Assembly (NCBI GenBank): GCA_947502505.1
Contig: CANNAE010000005.1
Location: 1 to 64,000, forward strand
Length of the DNA stretch: 64,000 nucleotides
Source: an uncultured Planococcus sp.
GTDB lineage: Bacteria; Bacillota; Bacilli; Bacillales_A; Planococcaceae
Reading direction: 5' to 3'
In this document: piece after piece, positions 24,824 to 33,722 of the stretch
How the letters are laid out: the number at the start of each line of letters is the position of its first letter
Numbering within the stretch: position 1 is the first letter of the stretch
The notes under the pieces: model-generated
Database searches by the model: none
Told to the model about the DNA's origin: nothing
Seen by the model: only the letters and a program-made list of their open reading frames with translations
Translations under genes and position numbers: made by a program

Positions 24824-25930
24824 ATGCTATTGACGATACAACCGGACGAGCTGACGGAGCGCTGGTACGATGTATTCGAACAAATTGAATGGACAGAAGT
24901 GTTGTTGTTTTTATTTTATGTGGCCTGTATTTTCGTAGCCAGGGGCGTGGTGCTCGGGATCTCCCGCCGGTTGAGCCAAAAGCGGGTTTTCCGCCATATC
25001 GACCCTGTGCTGCGCATCTTATTGAACTGGGCCACGACCTATGGGATTTTGCTATTCATGATCTTTTATTTTTCCGATTCGGGATGGATGTTCGACCGGC
25101 TCTTTGAAGTCGGCAATGTCGAAATCACGGCATTCCTGCTGATTCTCGTGGTGCTGATCGTATCTTTTGCCAACCGGGCATCGAAAATCATCACGCGCTA
25201 TATTTTGCCGAATGTCTATCATCGCTATCATCTGGACCGGGGCGTGAGCTATACATTCGACCGGATGTTCCATTATACAGTCATGGCGGTCGCGATCATC
25301 GTCAGCTTGACCACGGTCGGCTTGGATTTAAGCGCCTTGACCGTGTTCGCCGGCGTGCTCGGTGTCGGGATCGGCTTTGGCTTGCAGAACATCGCCTCGA
25401 ACTTTATTTCGGGGATCATCTTGCTGTTCGAGCGGCCGATTAAAGTCGGCGACCGGGTCATCATCGACGACTTGATCGGCGATGTCGACAAGATTTCGAT
25501 GCGTTCGACCGTCATTAAGACGATCCACAATGAACATGTCATCGTCCCGAACTCCTATTTCCTTGAAGAGCAAGTCGTCAACCGTTCTTACGGCGACCCG
25601 CGCATGCGGCTGGTCGTCCCGGTCGGCGTTGCGTACGGAACAGATGCTGATCTCGTGAAAAAAGTGCTGCTGCAGGCGGCAGAAGAAGAACAGCAGGCAG
25701 GCGGTGTCGTCTTATTGGACCCGGAGCCGTTCGTCAATTTCGCGGCGTTCGGCGAGTCCTCGCTCGATTTTGAACTGATGGTGTGGATCGATAACTCGAA
25801 CCAGGTCATCGTCACGAAAAGCGCTTTGAATTTCCGCATCAACCGGCTATTTGCCGAACAGGGAATCGAAATCCCGTTCCCTCAGCGCGATTTGCATATT
25901 AAGAGCATGCCTGAGGTGAAGCAGGAATGA
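24824..25930 (+). CDS. Mechanosensitive channel, MscS family
   Basis: A 368-residue small-conductance mechanosensitive channel protein. Hydrophobic helices precede the pore-lining TM3 segment (LGVGIGFGLQNIASNFISGIILLFERPIKVGDRV region; note the Gly/Ala-rich GVGIGFGLQ), followed by the MscS beta domain and C-terminal alpha-beta domain. AAGGAGG at 24810-24816 favours ATG 24824 over GTG 24818. It opens under membrane tension to release solutes on osmotic downshock. It stands alone after the HIT-PaaI pair. Confidence 0.9.
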   Translation: MLLTIQPDELTERWYDVFEQIEWTEVLLFLFYVACIFVARGVVLGISRRLSQKRVFRHIDPVLRILLNWATTYGILLFMIFYFSDSGWMFDRLFEVGNVEITAFLLILVVLIVSFANRASKIITRYILPNVYHRYHLDRGVSYTFDRMFHYTVMAVAIIVSLTTVGLDLSALTVFAGVLGVGIGFGLQNIASNFISGIILLFERPIKVGDRVIIDDLIGDVDKISMRSTVIKTIHNEHVIVPNSYFLEEQVVNRSYGDPRMRLVVPVGVAYGTDADLVKKVLLQAAEEEQQAGGVVLLDPEPFVNFAAFGESSLDFELMVWIDNSNQVIVTKSALNFRINRLFAEQGIEIPFPQRDLHIKSMPEVKQE

Positions 25931-26021
25931 AACACTGCAGCACGATAAAAGGGCGTCGTTGAGTGTGTTAGAAAGTTAGCGATAATGAACCATAAGCTTA
26001 AAGTAAAGTAGGTGGAGTGGA

Positions 26022-26555
26022 ATGAAAATAATCATCGAACAAGAGCAAGCATCAGAATTTGAATCAGTAGAAGAACTTATCCGGCAAGCTTTTGCCGGTG
26101 AAGAGCTTAGTGACCAGACGGAGCATCAGCTGGTAAAGCGCTTAAGAAACAGCAAGGCTTACGTAAGGGAACTGTCTTTGACCGCAAAGCGTTCAGATGG
26201 CAAATTGCTTGGCCATATTTTACTGACAAAAGCACGGATTATAGATGGAGAAAATTCATGCGAAACGCTCGCGCTGGCTCCTGTTTCGGTGTTGCCGGCG
26301 CATCAAGGACAGGGTGTCGGGAGTGCATTGATCAATGCTTCACTTGAACGCGCGAAACAACTGGGCTTCTCCTCCGTGATTGTACTGGGCCACCCAGGCT
26401 ACTATCCGAAATTCGGTTTCGAACCAGCGAGCCGCTGGAATATCCAAGCGCCGTTTGAAGTTCCTGAAGAGGCCTTCATGGCGATGGAACTAATGCCGGG
26501 AGCGCTGAATGGCGTGAGCGGTGTGGTCCATTATGCGGATGAATTTTCATCCTAA
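26022..26555 (+). CDS. GNAT N-acetyltransferase, YhbS type
   Basis: A 177-residue acetyltransferase. The acetyl-CoA loop is LPAHQGQGVGSALINASLERAK (key motif Q-G-Q-G-V-G), and VIVLGHPGYYPKFGFEPASRW is the YhbS-family segment. The C-terminal PEEAFMAMELMPGAL is also characteristic. Substrate unknown. AGGTGGAG precedes the ATG. It converges with an EAL-domain gene on the other strand through a shared terminator. Confidence 0.87.
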   Translation: MKIIIEQEQASEFESVEELIRQAFAGEELSDQTEHQLVKRLRNSKAYVRELSLTAKRSDGKLLGHILLTKARIIDGENSCETLALAPVSVLPAHQGQGVGSALINASLERAKQLGFSSVIVLGHPGYYPKFGFEPASRWNIQAPFEVPEEAFMAMELMPGALNGVSGVVHYADEFSS

Positions 26556-26592
26556 AAAAAGAGGAAGAGACCAATTCGTCTCTTCCTCTTTC
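26555..26592. terminator. Bidirectional terminator
   Basis: A perfect 16-bp stem (AAAGAGGAAGAGA... / ...TCTCTTCCTCTTT) with an A-rich left flank and a T-containing right flank lies between two converging genes. Confidence 0.85.
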
Positions 26593-26596
26593 TGAT

Positions 26597-27598
26597 TTAT
26601 GAGACAGCTTTCGCGACAAGCGGCACTGCGGCGGGCTTGCCGAAATAATAGCCTTGGAATAATTTGTAGCCTTGTGCTTTCAGCCACAAGAAGTCTTCTT
26701 CGATTTCGATGCCTTCTGCAAGCGGCGTGGAACCAACGGCCAGGGCTTTTTCGAGGAAACTGAGTGCGACTGCCTGCTTGTCGGGATCTTGTGCGACGCC
26801 GAACACGTATTTCATATCGAGTTTCATGAAATGCGGTTTTAGTTCGCCGAGCACTTCGGCGGTGCTATAGCCTTCGCCGACATCATCAAGGGCGTATTGG
26901 AAGCCTCTTGATTTGTAATAGCCGAGGATGCGCTTCAAATGCTCCAAATCATCGACTTTCTCGGATTCGACGACTTCGAATACCAATTGGTCCGGGTCGA
27001 CGCCTGTTTGATAGGCTAGTTCGATTGTCGAACGCAGGCAGAATTCCGGCGAGTAAATCGAGGTCGGGATGAAATTGATAAAGGCTTTTTCACCGGACAA
27101 TTGGCCGGCCGCACGGACAGCGGTCATGCGGCATACGCGGTCGAGCGCATATAAACGGCCGCGGCTTTTCGCAGCAGGGAAGATGGCATTCGGGTAAATG
27201 ACCTGCCCGTCCGAATCGTGGAACCGTGCCAGCATTTCGTAGGCGAAGACATTGCGTTCCGCGTCGACGATCGGCTGAAAATGGGACACGATGCGCTCGT
27301 TTTGGATGACTTCATCGATCCATTCCATGTCGAACACGTGGCGCATATTCGCGATCGGCTGGTAACTTTCCCGGTTGATGCGGAATTCCGCGGATTCGGT
27401 TTCCAGCAAGTCTTCACAAAAGCTTAAAAATTCGCGTGCGCCGAATTCGTCCAGGCGCAGCCGATTGTCTTTCAAAGAGACCTCAAGGTTTTGACGCTCT
27501 AAATGATCTATGGCAATTGGGATAATGGATTGGTTTAATTCACCGCTGAGGCGAATATCAAATGACAATGTGGAGACAGAACAATTATTGCAGTTCAA
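26597..27598 (-). CDS. EAL-domain protein, probable c-di-GMP phosphodiesterase
   Basis: A 333-residue cytoplasmic protein with a poorly conserved N-terminal region (1-100, starting MNCNNC) and an EAL domain (about 105-325). The catalytic set looks complete: EML-A-R (the EAL position), Asn in INFIPTS, Glu in FEVVESE, DDVGEG, Lys in MKLDMKYV, AEGIE and LFQGYYFGKP. It is therefore predicted to hydrolyse c-di-GMP to pGpG, although Met replaces Ala in EAL. Bacillus has similar stand-alone EAL proteins. The N-terminal CxxC could bind metal. Confidence 0.85.
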   Translation of the reverse strand: MNCNNCSVSTLSFDIRLSGELNQSIIPIAIDHLERQNLEVSLKDNRLRLDEFGAREFLSFCEDLLETESAEFRINRESYQPIANMRHVFDMEWIDEVIQNERIVSHFQPIVDAERNVFAYEMLARFHDSDGQVIYPNAIFPAAKSRGRLYALDRVCRMTAVRAAGQLSGEKAFINFIPTSIYSPEFCLRSTIELAYQTGVDPDQLVFEVVESEKVDDLEHLKRILGYYKSRGFQYALDDVGEGYSTAEVLGELKPHFMKLDMKYVFGVAQDPDKQAVALSFLEKALAVGSTPLAEGIEIEEDFLWLKAQGYKLFQGYYFGKPAAVPLVAKAVS

Positions 27599-27817
27599 TC
27601 ATGCTCCCCCTTTTCTGATGTGGTAATTAAAGTATATCCGATGTGACTTAATTCACAAGTAATTTGTGCAAGGGCGGTATTTTAGGTGGAAAAAGCAAGG
27701 TATCTACCAAAAAATGCTTAGCTTTCTGATTTAGCCGGAACACGTGAAGCGAAAGCGTTGCTTAGCCCGCGATGAAAACGCTAAAATGGGCATATTCACA
27801 TTTCGGGAGGCGATAGG

Positions 27818-28279
27818 ATGAATGAAGAAACAATGTTCCGCCAGTGGAAAACTTGGCGCAGCATGATCATCAAGCTGCTGGACAAGACGAGTGAAGAAGA
27901 AGCGGACCAAATGCCGGCGCCGTTCCGCAATTCCATCCGTTGGAATGCAGGGCATTTGGCTACGGGAATCGATAGCTTCGTCTCGAAATCGCTCGACACG
28001 AAACCGTTCTTGCCAGAGCGCTACAAAGAACTATTCGCAAGCGGCACATCGCCGCAAAACTGGGAAGGCGAAGTGCCTTCACTCGAAGAGCTCAAGCAAG
28101 TGCTGCGCGACCAGCCCGACCAGATCGAACACATCACAGCCGGCAAGCTCGACAGCAAATTGCTCGAGCCGTTTATCGGCATGGAGACACTAGGTGAAGT
28201 GCTAGCGTTCATGATTTCACACGATGCCTTGCATCTCGGCACGATGAGCGCGATCCGCAAAACGATTAAAATTCAATAA
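27818..28279 (+). CDS. DinB family protein
   Basis: A 153-residue four-helix-bundle protein of the DinB/YfiT-like superfamily. Putative metal-binding histidines occur in RWNAGHLATG and SHDALHLGTMSAIRK, the usual H ... H-x3-H pattern. Family members include mycothiol- and bacillithiol-dependent transferases and DNA-damage-induced proteins, but the function of this one is not deducible. GGGAGGCGATAGG precedes the ATG. A terminator follows. Confidence 0.83.
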   Translation: MNEETMFRQWKTWRSMIIKLLDKTSEEEADQMPAPFRNSIRWNAGHLATGIDSFVSKSLDTKPFLPERYKELFASGTSPQNWEGEVPSLEELKQVLRDQPDQIEHITAGKLDSKLLEPFIGMETLGEVLAFMISHDALHLGTMSAIRKTIKIQ

Positions 28280-28287
28280 GTAGATGA

Positions 28288-28320
28288 AAGCCCCGCCTGC
28301 AATATAAGGCGGGGCTTTGT
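28288..28320 (+). terminator. Intrinsic terminator after the dinB-like gene
   Basis: The hairpin AAGCCCCGCCT / AGGCGGGGCTT with a GCAATATA loop is followed by a short T-rich stretch. Confidence 0.85.
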
Positions 28321-28422
28321 TACAGGAGTATGTCATTGTCGTTTCCATGGTCAAATCGGCGTGCCTGCCCTTATACAAAATGGTATACTGAAAGCAATTC
28401 ATTGGAAAAGGTGGCAGGCGGA

Positions 28423-29253
28423 ATGTCTTCATTTACGGAGTTTTGCGGATATATCACAGCGAGCCCCCGAATGCTCGCTGAACAAGTAGTGGACCGGGTG
28501 ATTGCGAAAATCGACCAGGACATCCCGGGAGAAGAACGCATGCGTGCAGTGGAAATGTATGAGGAATTGTTGGGCTACCTCGCTGAGACCGTCGGCAACG
28601 AAGCCGACCTCGACGTGCCGGATGCACTGATTGAGTGGAGCAAGCAAAATGCCGAAATGCAAGTCTCTTCCGGCGGCAAGATCTCAGAAATCGTCGTGCG
28701 TTATCCACCGACGCGCGTCGTCATGGCGGAGTTGTTCACGGAACTGAGCATAAAATCAGGGCTCAGCCTGGAAGAAAATGCGCTGGTCATCAAACGCATC
28801 AATACCTTGCTCGATGTCAGCCTGAACGAGACCTTCTTTGCGTTCGAGCGGCTGCAGGAAAAATACGAAGCGGAAATGCAAAGCGAGATGATCTCCTTAT
28901 CGGCACCGGTCGTCCCGGTCGCAGACGATGTCGTCGTCTTGCCGCTCATTGGCTATCTCGACAGCTACCGCGTCAACCACATTTTGACGAACGTCATCCC
29001 GCGCATCGCGGAGATGGACGTGTATCATGTCATCGCCGATTTCTCAGGCGTCTTGACGATCGACGACCAAACCGCAGAAGCGATCCACCATATCGGCAGC
29101 ACGCTCAGCTTGATGGGCATCCATGTCGTCGTGGCGGGGCTGCGTCCGGATTTGGTGCAGACCATCGTTCGCTCCGGCATTCAATTGTCATCGGCGGACG
29201 CCTATGCAACCGTCAAACAAGCGCTGGAAAGCTTGGAAAAAATCGAAGCATAA
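28423..29253 (+). CDS. RsbR-family STAS co-antagonist
   Basis: A 276-residue RsbR paralogue. Residues 1-150 form the variable, globin-like sensory domain and about 155-270 a STAS domain (VVVLPLIGYLDSYRVNHI, HVIADFSGVLTIDD, IHVVVAGLRPDLVQTIVRSG). RsbR proteins form stressosomes with RsbS and RsbT and feed signals into the SigB cascade. AAAGGTGG at 28406-28413 supports ATG 28423; the upstream extension lacks a ribosome binding site. No rsbS, rsbT or rsbU is adjacent, so it must act with partners elsewhere. Confidence 0.85.
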   Translation: MSSFTEFCGYITASPRMLAEQVVDRVIAKIDQDIPGEERMRAVEMYEELLGYLAETVGNEADLDVPDALIEWSKQNAEMQVSSGGKISEIVVRYPPTRVVMAELFTELSIKSGLSLEENALVIKRINTLLDVSLNETFFAFERLQEKYEAEMQSEMISLSAPVVPVADDVVVLPLIGYLDSYRVNHILTNVIPRIAEMDVYHVIADFSGVLTIDDQTAEAIHHIGSTLSLMGIHVVVAGLRPDLVQTIVRSGIQLSSADAYATVKQALESLEKIEA

Positions 29254-29264
29254 GAATACGAACG

Positions 29265-29293
29265 GCCGGGCCTTTAACAGGTCCGGTTTTTTT
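29265..29293 (+). terminator. Intrinsic terminator after the rsbR paralogue
   Basis: CCGGGCC / GGTCCGG with a TTTAACA loop is followed by a run of seven T. It separates this gene from the SigD promoter just downstream. Confidence 0.85.
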
Positions 29294-29305
29294 ACGTTAT
29301 TTTAG

Positions 29306-29332
29306 TAAATTTTTTGGCGAAATGGCCGATAA
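29306..29332 (+). promoter_or_regulatory. SigD promoter upstream of the GAF-HD-GYP gene
   Basis: TAAA (29306-29309), exactly 15 nt, GCCGATAA (29325-29332): a perfect SigD consensus and identical in -10 sequence to the hag promoter. It lies 159 nt before the HD-GYP gene, immediately after a terminator, so it should drive 29491-32804. Confidence 0.88.
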
Positions 29333-29490
29333 TAAAAGAGAAGCCTTGATGCGTGAATGCTTTCTAACACCATCCGGGGACATGATTTTCGTTCGGATTT
29401 AATAAGAGATTGTCTATCTTGCCATAATAGGCTATCGTTTGAAGTAAGAAATTCATCTCGATTTCAAAGTAAAAATAGCGGAGGCCATTC

Positions 29491-30636
29491 ATGAACGACA
29501 TACAACAATTGGAACAGCGCATCCAGGAATTGATGGCATTATGGGATGCTGCGAAAGACCTTAATTCCCATCTCGAACTGGATAAAGTATTCGACCATAT
29601 CCTCCAGCAGATGATGCACGTGATTGGCGCGGAAGCGGGCACTTTGTGGATCGTGGATGCAGAAGGGCAGGAATTGCAGGCCGTTTCTGCATTCGGCCCA
29701 GCCGCCGCGGAGATTCTCGATGTGACCATGCCAAAAGGGCAAGGCATCGTCTGGAAAGTGCTTGAAACCGGCCAGGCGGAACGGATTGGGGATGTCTCGA
29801 CGCATGCCGATTGGAACGGGCGCATCGACCGGGAGAGCGGATTCCACACAAGTTCTTTAATGACAGTGCCATTGATCATTAAAGGCCAATCGCTCGGCTC
29901 GCTGCAATTGCTCAATAAGCGAGGCGGCGAGTGGTTTACCGAACAGGATCTGCGCTTGGCGGAAGCGCTGGCGCATCAATCTGCGCTCGCGCTCCACAAT
30001 AGCCAAATGTACGATGAGCTCAACCGGATGCTCCTCAGCATGATCCGCACCCTCGCGACCGTGCTCGATGCACGCGATCCTTACACATCCGGGCATTCGG
30101 GGCGCGTCGCGAATTATTCATTATGGATCGCCCAGAAAATGGGGCTGTCTTTAAATGAATGCGAAGAACTGTATAAAGCGGCGTTGCTTCACGATATCGG
30201 GAAAATCGGCATTCGCGACGAATTACTGCAAAAGCCCGGGCGCTTGACGCAAGAAGAATACAGCACCATCCAGCAGCATACCTTAATCGGTGCGGGGATT
30301 CTCGGAAACATGGAGCCGAGGCGCGCGATGGAGCAGGCGGTGGCGACAGCAAAATCCCATCACGAACGCTTAGATGGCAGCGGCTATCCGGAAGGGCTTG
30401 TGGGCGATGAGATTCCCTTGTTTGCGCGCATTGTCAGCGTCGCCGATACCTTTGATGCGATGACCACGGTGCGTTCCTATAGCAATGGCTTCACCGCGGA
30501 ACAAGGCGCTGCAGAACTCGTGCGCTGTCGTGGGGAGTTGTTCGAAGCGGAAGTGGTCGATGCGATGATCGCCATCTTGGAAGAATGCGATTACGATTTA
30601 AGCACGTATAAAACAGAGCGGAGATACCAAATATGA
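29491..30636 (+). CDS. GAF and HD-GYP domain phosphodiesterase
   Basis: A 381-residue protein: an N-terminal coiled helix, a GAF sensor (about 25-170) and an HD-GYP domain (about 185-375). The catalytic motifs are intact: HSGRVANYS, LLHDIGKIGI and HHERLDGSGYP, with VADTFDAMT. HD-GYP proteins hydrolyse c-di-GMP or related cyclic dinucleotides. GCGGAGG precedes the ATG. The SigD promoter at 29306 places it in the motility regulon. It overlaps the next gene by 4 nt, so 29491-32804 is probably one operon. Confidence 0.9.
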   Translation: MNDIQQLEQRIQELMALWDAAKDLNSHLELDKVFDHILQQMMHVIGAEAGTLWIVDAEGQELQAVSAFGPAAAEILDVTMPKGQGIVWKVLETGQAERIGDVSTHADWNGRIDRESGFHTSSLMTVPLIIKGQSLGSLQLLNKRGGEWFTEQDLRLAEALAHQSALALHNSQMYDELNRMLLSMIRTLATVLDARDPYTSGHSGRVANYSLWIAQKMGLSLNECEELYKAALLHDIGKIGIRDELLQKPGRLTQEEYSTIQQHTLIGAGILGNMEPRRAMEQAVATAKSHHERLDGSGYPEGLVGDEIPLFARIVSVADTFDAMTTVRSYSNGFTAEQGAAELVRCRGELFEAEVVDAMIAILEECDYDLSTYKTERRYQI

Positions 30637-30977
30637 GCATGTTCGATTATTTACTACTGGGCCATTTGGTCGGCGACTTTTTGTTACAGACTTCGTGGAT
30701 GGCGCAATACAAAGCGACCAAATGGCTGCCGCTACTTGCGCATGTGACAGTGTACACAGCCGTCATTGCTTTATTCGGATTGTTTGCGGGAGGCTTATCG
30801 CTGCCGGCGCTTGCGCTCGTCTTCATTAGCCATATGGTGCTCGACCGGCGGCGCTTTGTCGCGTTTTGGGTAAAACGCATCCAGATGGTGACAGGAGCCG
30901 ACAGCAAATGGCTATCGATTGTGGCGGATCAGATTTTCCACCTCTTGTTTCTGGCTTTGGCGATTGCGTTGACATAG
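30633..30977 (+). CDS. DUF3307 family membrane protein
   Basis: A 114-residue protein with three or four hydrophobic helices. LLGHLVGDFLLQTSWMAQYK is the hallmark of the DUF3307 family (GHxxGDFxLQ), followed by HVTVYT and SHMVLD. No function is established. Translation is coupled to the HD-GYP gene through an ATGA overlap. It lies between two signalling genes, so a role in the same membrane-linked pathway is possible but unproven. Confidence 0.8.
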   Translation: MSMFDYLLLGHLVGDFLLQTSWMAQYKATKWLPLLAHVTVYTAVIALFGLFAGGLSLPALALVFISHMVLDRRRFVAFWVKRIQMVTGADSKWLSIVADQIFHLLFLALAIALT

Positions 30978-30989
30978 GAGTGAGTGAAG

Positions 30990-32804
30990 ATGACATTGAA
31001 ATCAAAGCATTACACCATTGAAAAAGAATATCCGGTCGACCGGCAGACGGCGTGGGAGTTGCTCGCGGATAATAATCGCTTGAACGATGCGATCGGTTTG
31101 TTCCCGGTGAAGTTCCAAGCGAGCCAGACAGAATCGACCGGTTTGATCTACAGGGAAGCGGCAGCGAAAGTGATGCGTGTCGTCCCGATGACGTGGAAAT
31201 CACTGCCGTTTGAATGGCAGGAACTGGAGTATTACACGACCGAACGGCAATATCTGGACGGGCCGCTCAATTATTACATATTAACGCTGGAATTTTTTGA
31301 TGTAAGCAAAGGCGAAAAGCCGCGCACGAAAGTCCGTCTGACGGCGGAATTTTCTCCGAAAAACGTGCTCGGCTATGTGGGCATCCAGGCGACGGGAGTG
31401 CCGGCGCTAAAGAAAATCATGGCGTTTTTGGACGATTACGAGCAAGAAGAATCCGAAACAGCCCCGCGTGCGAATAAACGGGCGCCGAAAGTGAACACGG
31501 AGCAACTCGAAAGCTTAAGCCATCAATTGGCCAAGTATCCGGTCGCCCCGCAATTCACGGCGCGCTTGCAGCATTACCTCACCAACAGCACCGACCAAGA
31601 CGCAGCGGAGATTGTGCCGAAAAACCTCGCGAAGCTATGGGATATGCCGGTAGAAGAAGTGCTGCGGGGCATGCTATATGCCACAAAAGCCGGCTTGCTG
31701 CAACTGAGCTGGCACGTCATTTGCCCGAATTGCCGCGTCTCCCAAGACAATCACCGCAGCTTGTCGGAACTCGAGCGAAGCTTCCACTGCGATCTGTGCG
31801 GCATTGCCTATGACGCAGATTTCGACCAGTCCGTCGAATTGCATTTTTCGGTGCATCCGACCGTGCGCACCGCTTACGCAGAAGTGTATTGCATCGGCAG
31901 CCCGCTCATCACGCCGCATGTTATCGCACAGCGCATCGTCCGGGCAGGGCAAGCAGTGAAGTTCAAGCCGGTAGAAGGCGATACACCGATGCGCTTGCGT
32001 GTCTTGCAATTGAATGACCAAATCCGGATCGGACAGGCCGGTGCGTTCCGTTACACAGCATCCGGCTGGGTGGAATCTTCGCAGGAAGCTGCGGATATTG
32101 CCATCGTCAACGACAGCGAAAAAGACATCGTCGTTGCGCTCGAATACGCCGACTGGAGCAAGGAAACGGTGACGGCTGCGAAAGTGACCGCCATGCAAGA
32201 ATTCCGTGATTTGTTTTCATCAGAAGTGCTGGCGCCGGGGCAGAAAATCGCCATTGGACATGTAACGATCTTGTTCACGGATTTGAAAGGCTCGACCGCG
32301 CTGTACGAAGAAGCGGGAGACGCGAGTGCCTACGGGCGCGTACGTGGCCATTTCGACTTTTTGACCGAACACATCAAACAAAATTCTGGCAGTGTCGTCA
32401 AGACGATTGGGGACGCGGTCATGGCGGTGTTCTCGAAACCTGCAGACGGCGTCAAAGCGGCACTTGCGATCCAGGAAAAACTGGATGCTTTTAACGAACA
32501 GACACATGATACACTGCTGTTAAGGATCGGCCTGTTCAGCGGCCCGGCCATCGCCGTTAACTCGAACGACCGGCTCGATTATTTCGGCCGTACCGTCAAT
32601 CTAGCCGCGCGCGTGCAAGGCCAAGGCGACGCAGGCGAAGTAATCATCAGCCGAGCGCAGTTCGAACAGCCGGACGTGGCAATACTTGTTGATACGCCAC
32701 GCTTATCGGCTGAGCCGTTTACCGCCGAACTAAAAGGCATCAACGGCGAGCAAGCTTTGGTGCGCTTGCGCATGCACGAGATGGCTCATATAGAAGCAGG
32801 CTAA
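30990..32804 (+). CDS. Class III adenylate/guanylate cyclase with zinc ribbon
   Basis: A 604-residue protein. Residues about 1-150 resemble a START/SRPBCC-like fold (KEYPVDRQTAWELLADNNRLN), about 175-290 a DUF5939-like region with a four-cysteine zinc ribbon (CPNC ... CDLCG), and about 425-560 a class III nucleotidyl cyclase catalytic domain (TILFTDLKGSTALYEEAGD, VVKTIGDAVMAVF, LAARVQGQG). The first metal Asp (FTDLKGST) and GDAVMA motif are present. AGGAG at 30976-30980 favours ATG 30990 over GTG 30984. Last gene of the SigD-led cluster; fliW follows after 30 nt. Confidence 0.85.
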   Translation: MTLKSKHYTIEKEYPVDRQTAWELLADNNRLNDAIGLFPVKFQASQTESTGLIYREAAAKVMRVVPMTWKSLPFEWQELEYYTTERQYLDGPLNYYILTLEFFDVSKGEKPRTKVRLTAEFSPKNVLGYVGIQATGVPALKKIMAFLDDYEQEESETAPRANKRAPKVNTEQLESLSHQLAKYPVAPQFTARLQHYLTNSTDQDAAEIVPKNLAKLWDMPVEEVLRGMLYATKAGLLQLSWHVICPNCRVSQDNHRSLSELERSFHCDLCGIAYDADFDQSVELHFSVHPTVRTAYAEVYCIGSPLITPHVIAQRIVRAGQAVKFKPVEGDTPMRLRVLQLNDQIRIGQAGAFRYTASGWVESSQEAADIAIVNDSEKDIVVALEYADWSKETVTAAKVTAMQEFRDLFSSEVLAPGQKIAIGHVTILFTDLKGSTALYEEAGDASAYGRVRGHFDFLTEHIKQNSGSVVKTIGDAVMAVFSKPADGVKAALAIQEKLDAFNEQTHDTLLLRIGLFSGPAIAVNSNDRLDYFGRTVNLAARVQGQGDAGEVIISRAQFEQPDVAILVDTPRLSAEPFTAELKGINGEQALVRLRMHEMAHIEAG

Positions 32805-32834
32805 ATCAGTTCTACTATAGAAAGGAAGTCAGCT

Positions 32835-33281
32835 ATGAAAATCCAAACCGAACAATTCGGCGAACTCGAACTCGCGGACGATCGCCTCTTAACATTCGAA
32901 CGCGGCATTCCGGGATTTGAAGAAGAAACGACATTCGTCTTGCTACCAGCAGACCCATCTGGCGACTCGCCGTTCTTTTTCCTCCAGTCCACAGAACACG
33001 CGGCGATCAGCTTTTTCATGGCGGATCCGTTCGTGTTTTTGCCGGACTATGAAGTAAAGCTCGATGACTCGTTAACCGGGCAATTGAAACTGGACGATCC
33101 GTCCGATGCGATTGTCTTGGTGACAGTCACGCCGAATAAACAAATTGTGGACGCCACGGCGAACTTAAAAGCGCCGGTCGTCATCAACAATAAACAACAG
33201 CTCGGCAAGCAAATCGTCCTCAACAACGCGAACTACCAAGTGAAACATCCGCTGTTCCAACAAGCGGCAAGGCAGGTGTAA
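32835..33281 (+). CDS. fliW: Flagellar assembly factor FliW
   Basis: A 148-residue protein that binds both flagellin and CsrA, forming the partner switch that couples flagellin translation to secretion. It begins with the family motif MKIQTEQFGELEL and FERGIPGFEEETTFVLLP. AAAGGAAG precedes the ATG. It is followed 3 nt later by csrA and then hag, the conserved fliW-csrA-hag order. Confidence 0.95.
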   Translation: MKIQTEQFGELELADDRLLTFERGIPGFEEETTFVLLPADPSGDSPFFFLQSTEHAAISFFMADPFVFLPDYEVKLDDSLTGQLKLDDPSDAIVLVTVTPNKQIVDATANLKAPVVINNKQQLGKQIVLNNANYQVKHPLFQQAARQV

Positions 33282-33284
33282 GAG

Positions 33285-33506
33285 ATGCTCGTACTCGGAC
33301 GCAAAGTCGGCGAATCGATCATCATCGACGACAATATCGAAATCACGGTCACTTCCATCGAAGGCGATCTCATCAAGCTGGGGATTTCCGCACCGAAGGA
33401 AATTCCGATCCACCGGAAAGAGATTTACTTAGAGATCCAGGAAGAGAATAAGAACGCGGTATCGAATGTGATTGATATTAGTGATTTTTTGAAGATGAAA
33501 AAATAA
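33285..33506 (+). CDS. csrA: Translational regulator CsrA
   Basis: A 73-residue RNA-binding dimer ([38 protein letters not shown]) with the conserved GISAP and R/K residues that contact GGA motifs. In Bacillus it represses hag translation and is antagonised by FliW. Translation is nearly coupled to fliW. Candidate CsrA sites with GGA are visible in the hag leader 160 nt downstream. Confidence 0.95.
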   Translation: MLVLGRKVGESIIIDDNIEITVTSIEGDLIKLGISAPKEIPIHRKEIYLEIQEENKNAVSNVIDISDFLKMKK

Positions 33507-33548
33507 AACCTGGAGCGGGCTCGAATATGAGCTTGCTTCAGGTTTTTT
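33506..33548 (+). terminator. Intrinsic terminator after csrA
   Basis: A long stem (AAAACCTGGAGCGGGCTC / GAGCTTGCTTCAGGTTTT) with a GAATAT loop and T run separates the csrA operon from hag. Confidence 0.88.
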
Positions 33549-33620
33549 GGTTACTTCCTAAAATTCACACACTAAGATAAAACAATTTCAAAAAGTTTTT
33601 AGAAATTTTTAGAAAAAAGC

Positions 33621-33647
33621 TAAACATTTCAAATCAGAGGCCGATAA
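33621..33647 (+). promoter_or_regulatory. SigD promoter of hag
   Basis: TAAA (33621-33624), 15 nt, GCCGATAA (33640-33647): an exact SigD consensus, 76 nt ahead of the hag start. Confidence 0.94.
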
Positions 33648-33664
33648 AAAGAATGTAAGGCAGT

Positions 33665-33714
33665 CCAAACGGATTTGGGCGCTTGCAAAAAACAAAAAAA
33701 CATTACACGGAGGT
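33665..33714 (+). promoter_or_regulatory. CsrA binding sites in the hag leader
   Basis: Site 1 is a small hairpin CCAAA-CGGA-TTTGG (33665-33678) presenting GGA in its loop. Site 2 is ACACGGAGGT (33705-33714), which overlaps the Shine-Dalgarno. The two-site layout matches the B. subtilis hag leader, where CsrA blocks ribosome binding. Confidence 0.75.
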
Positions 33715-33722
33715 AATACACA

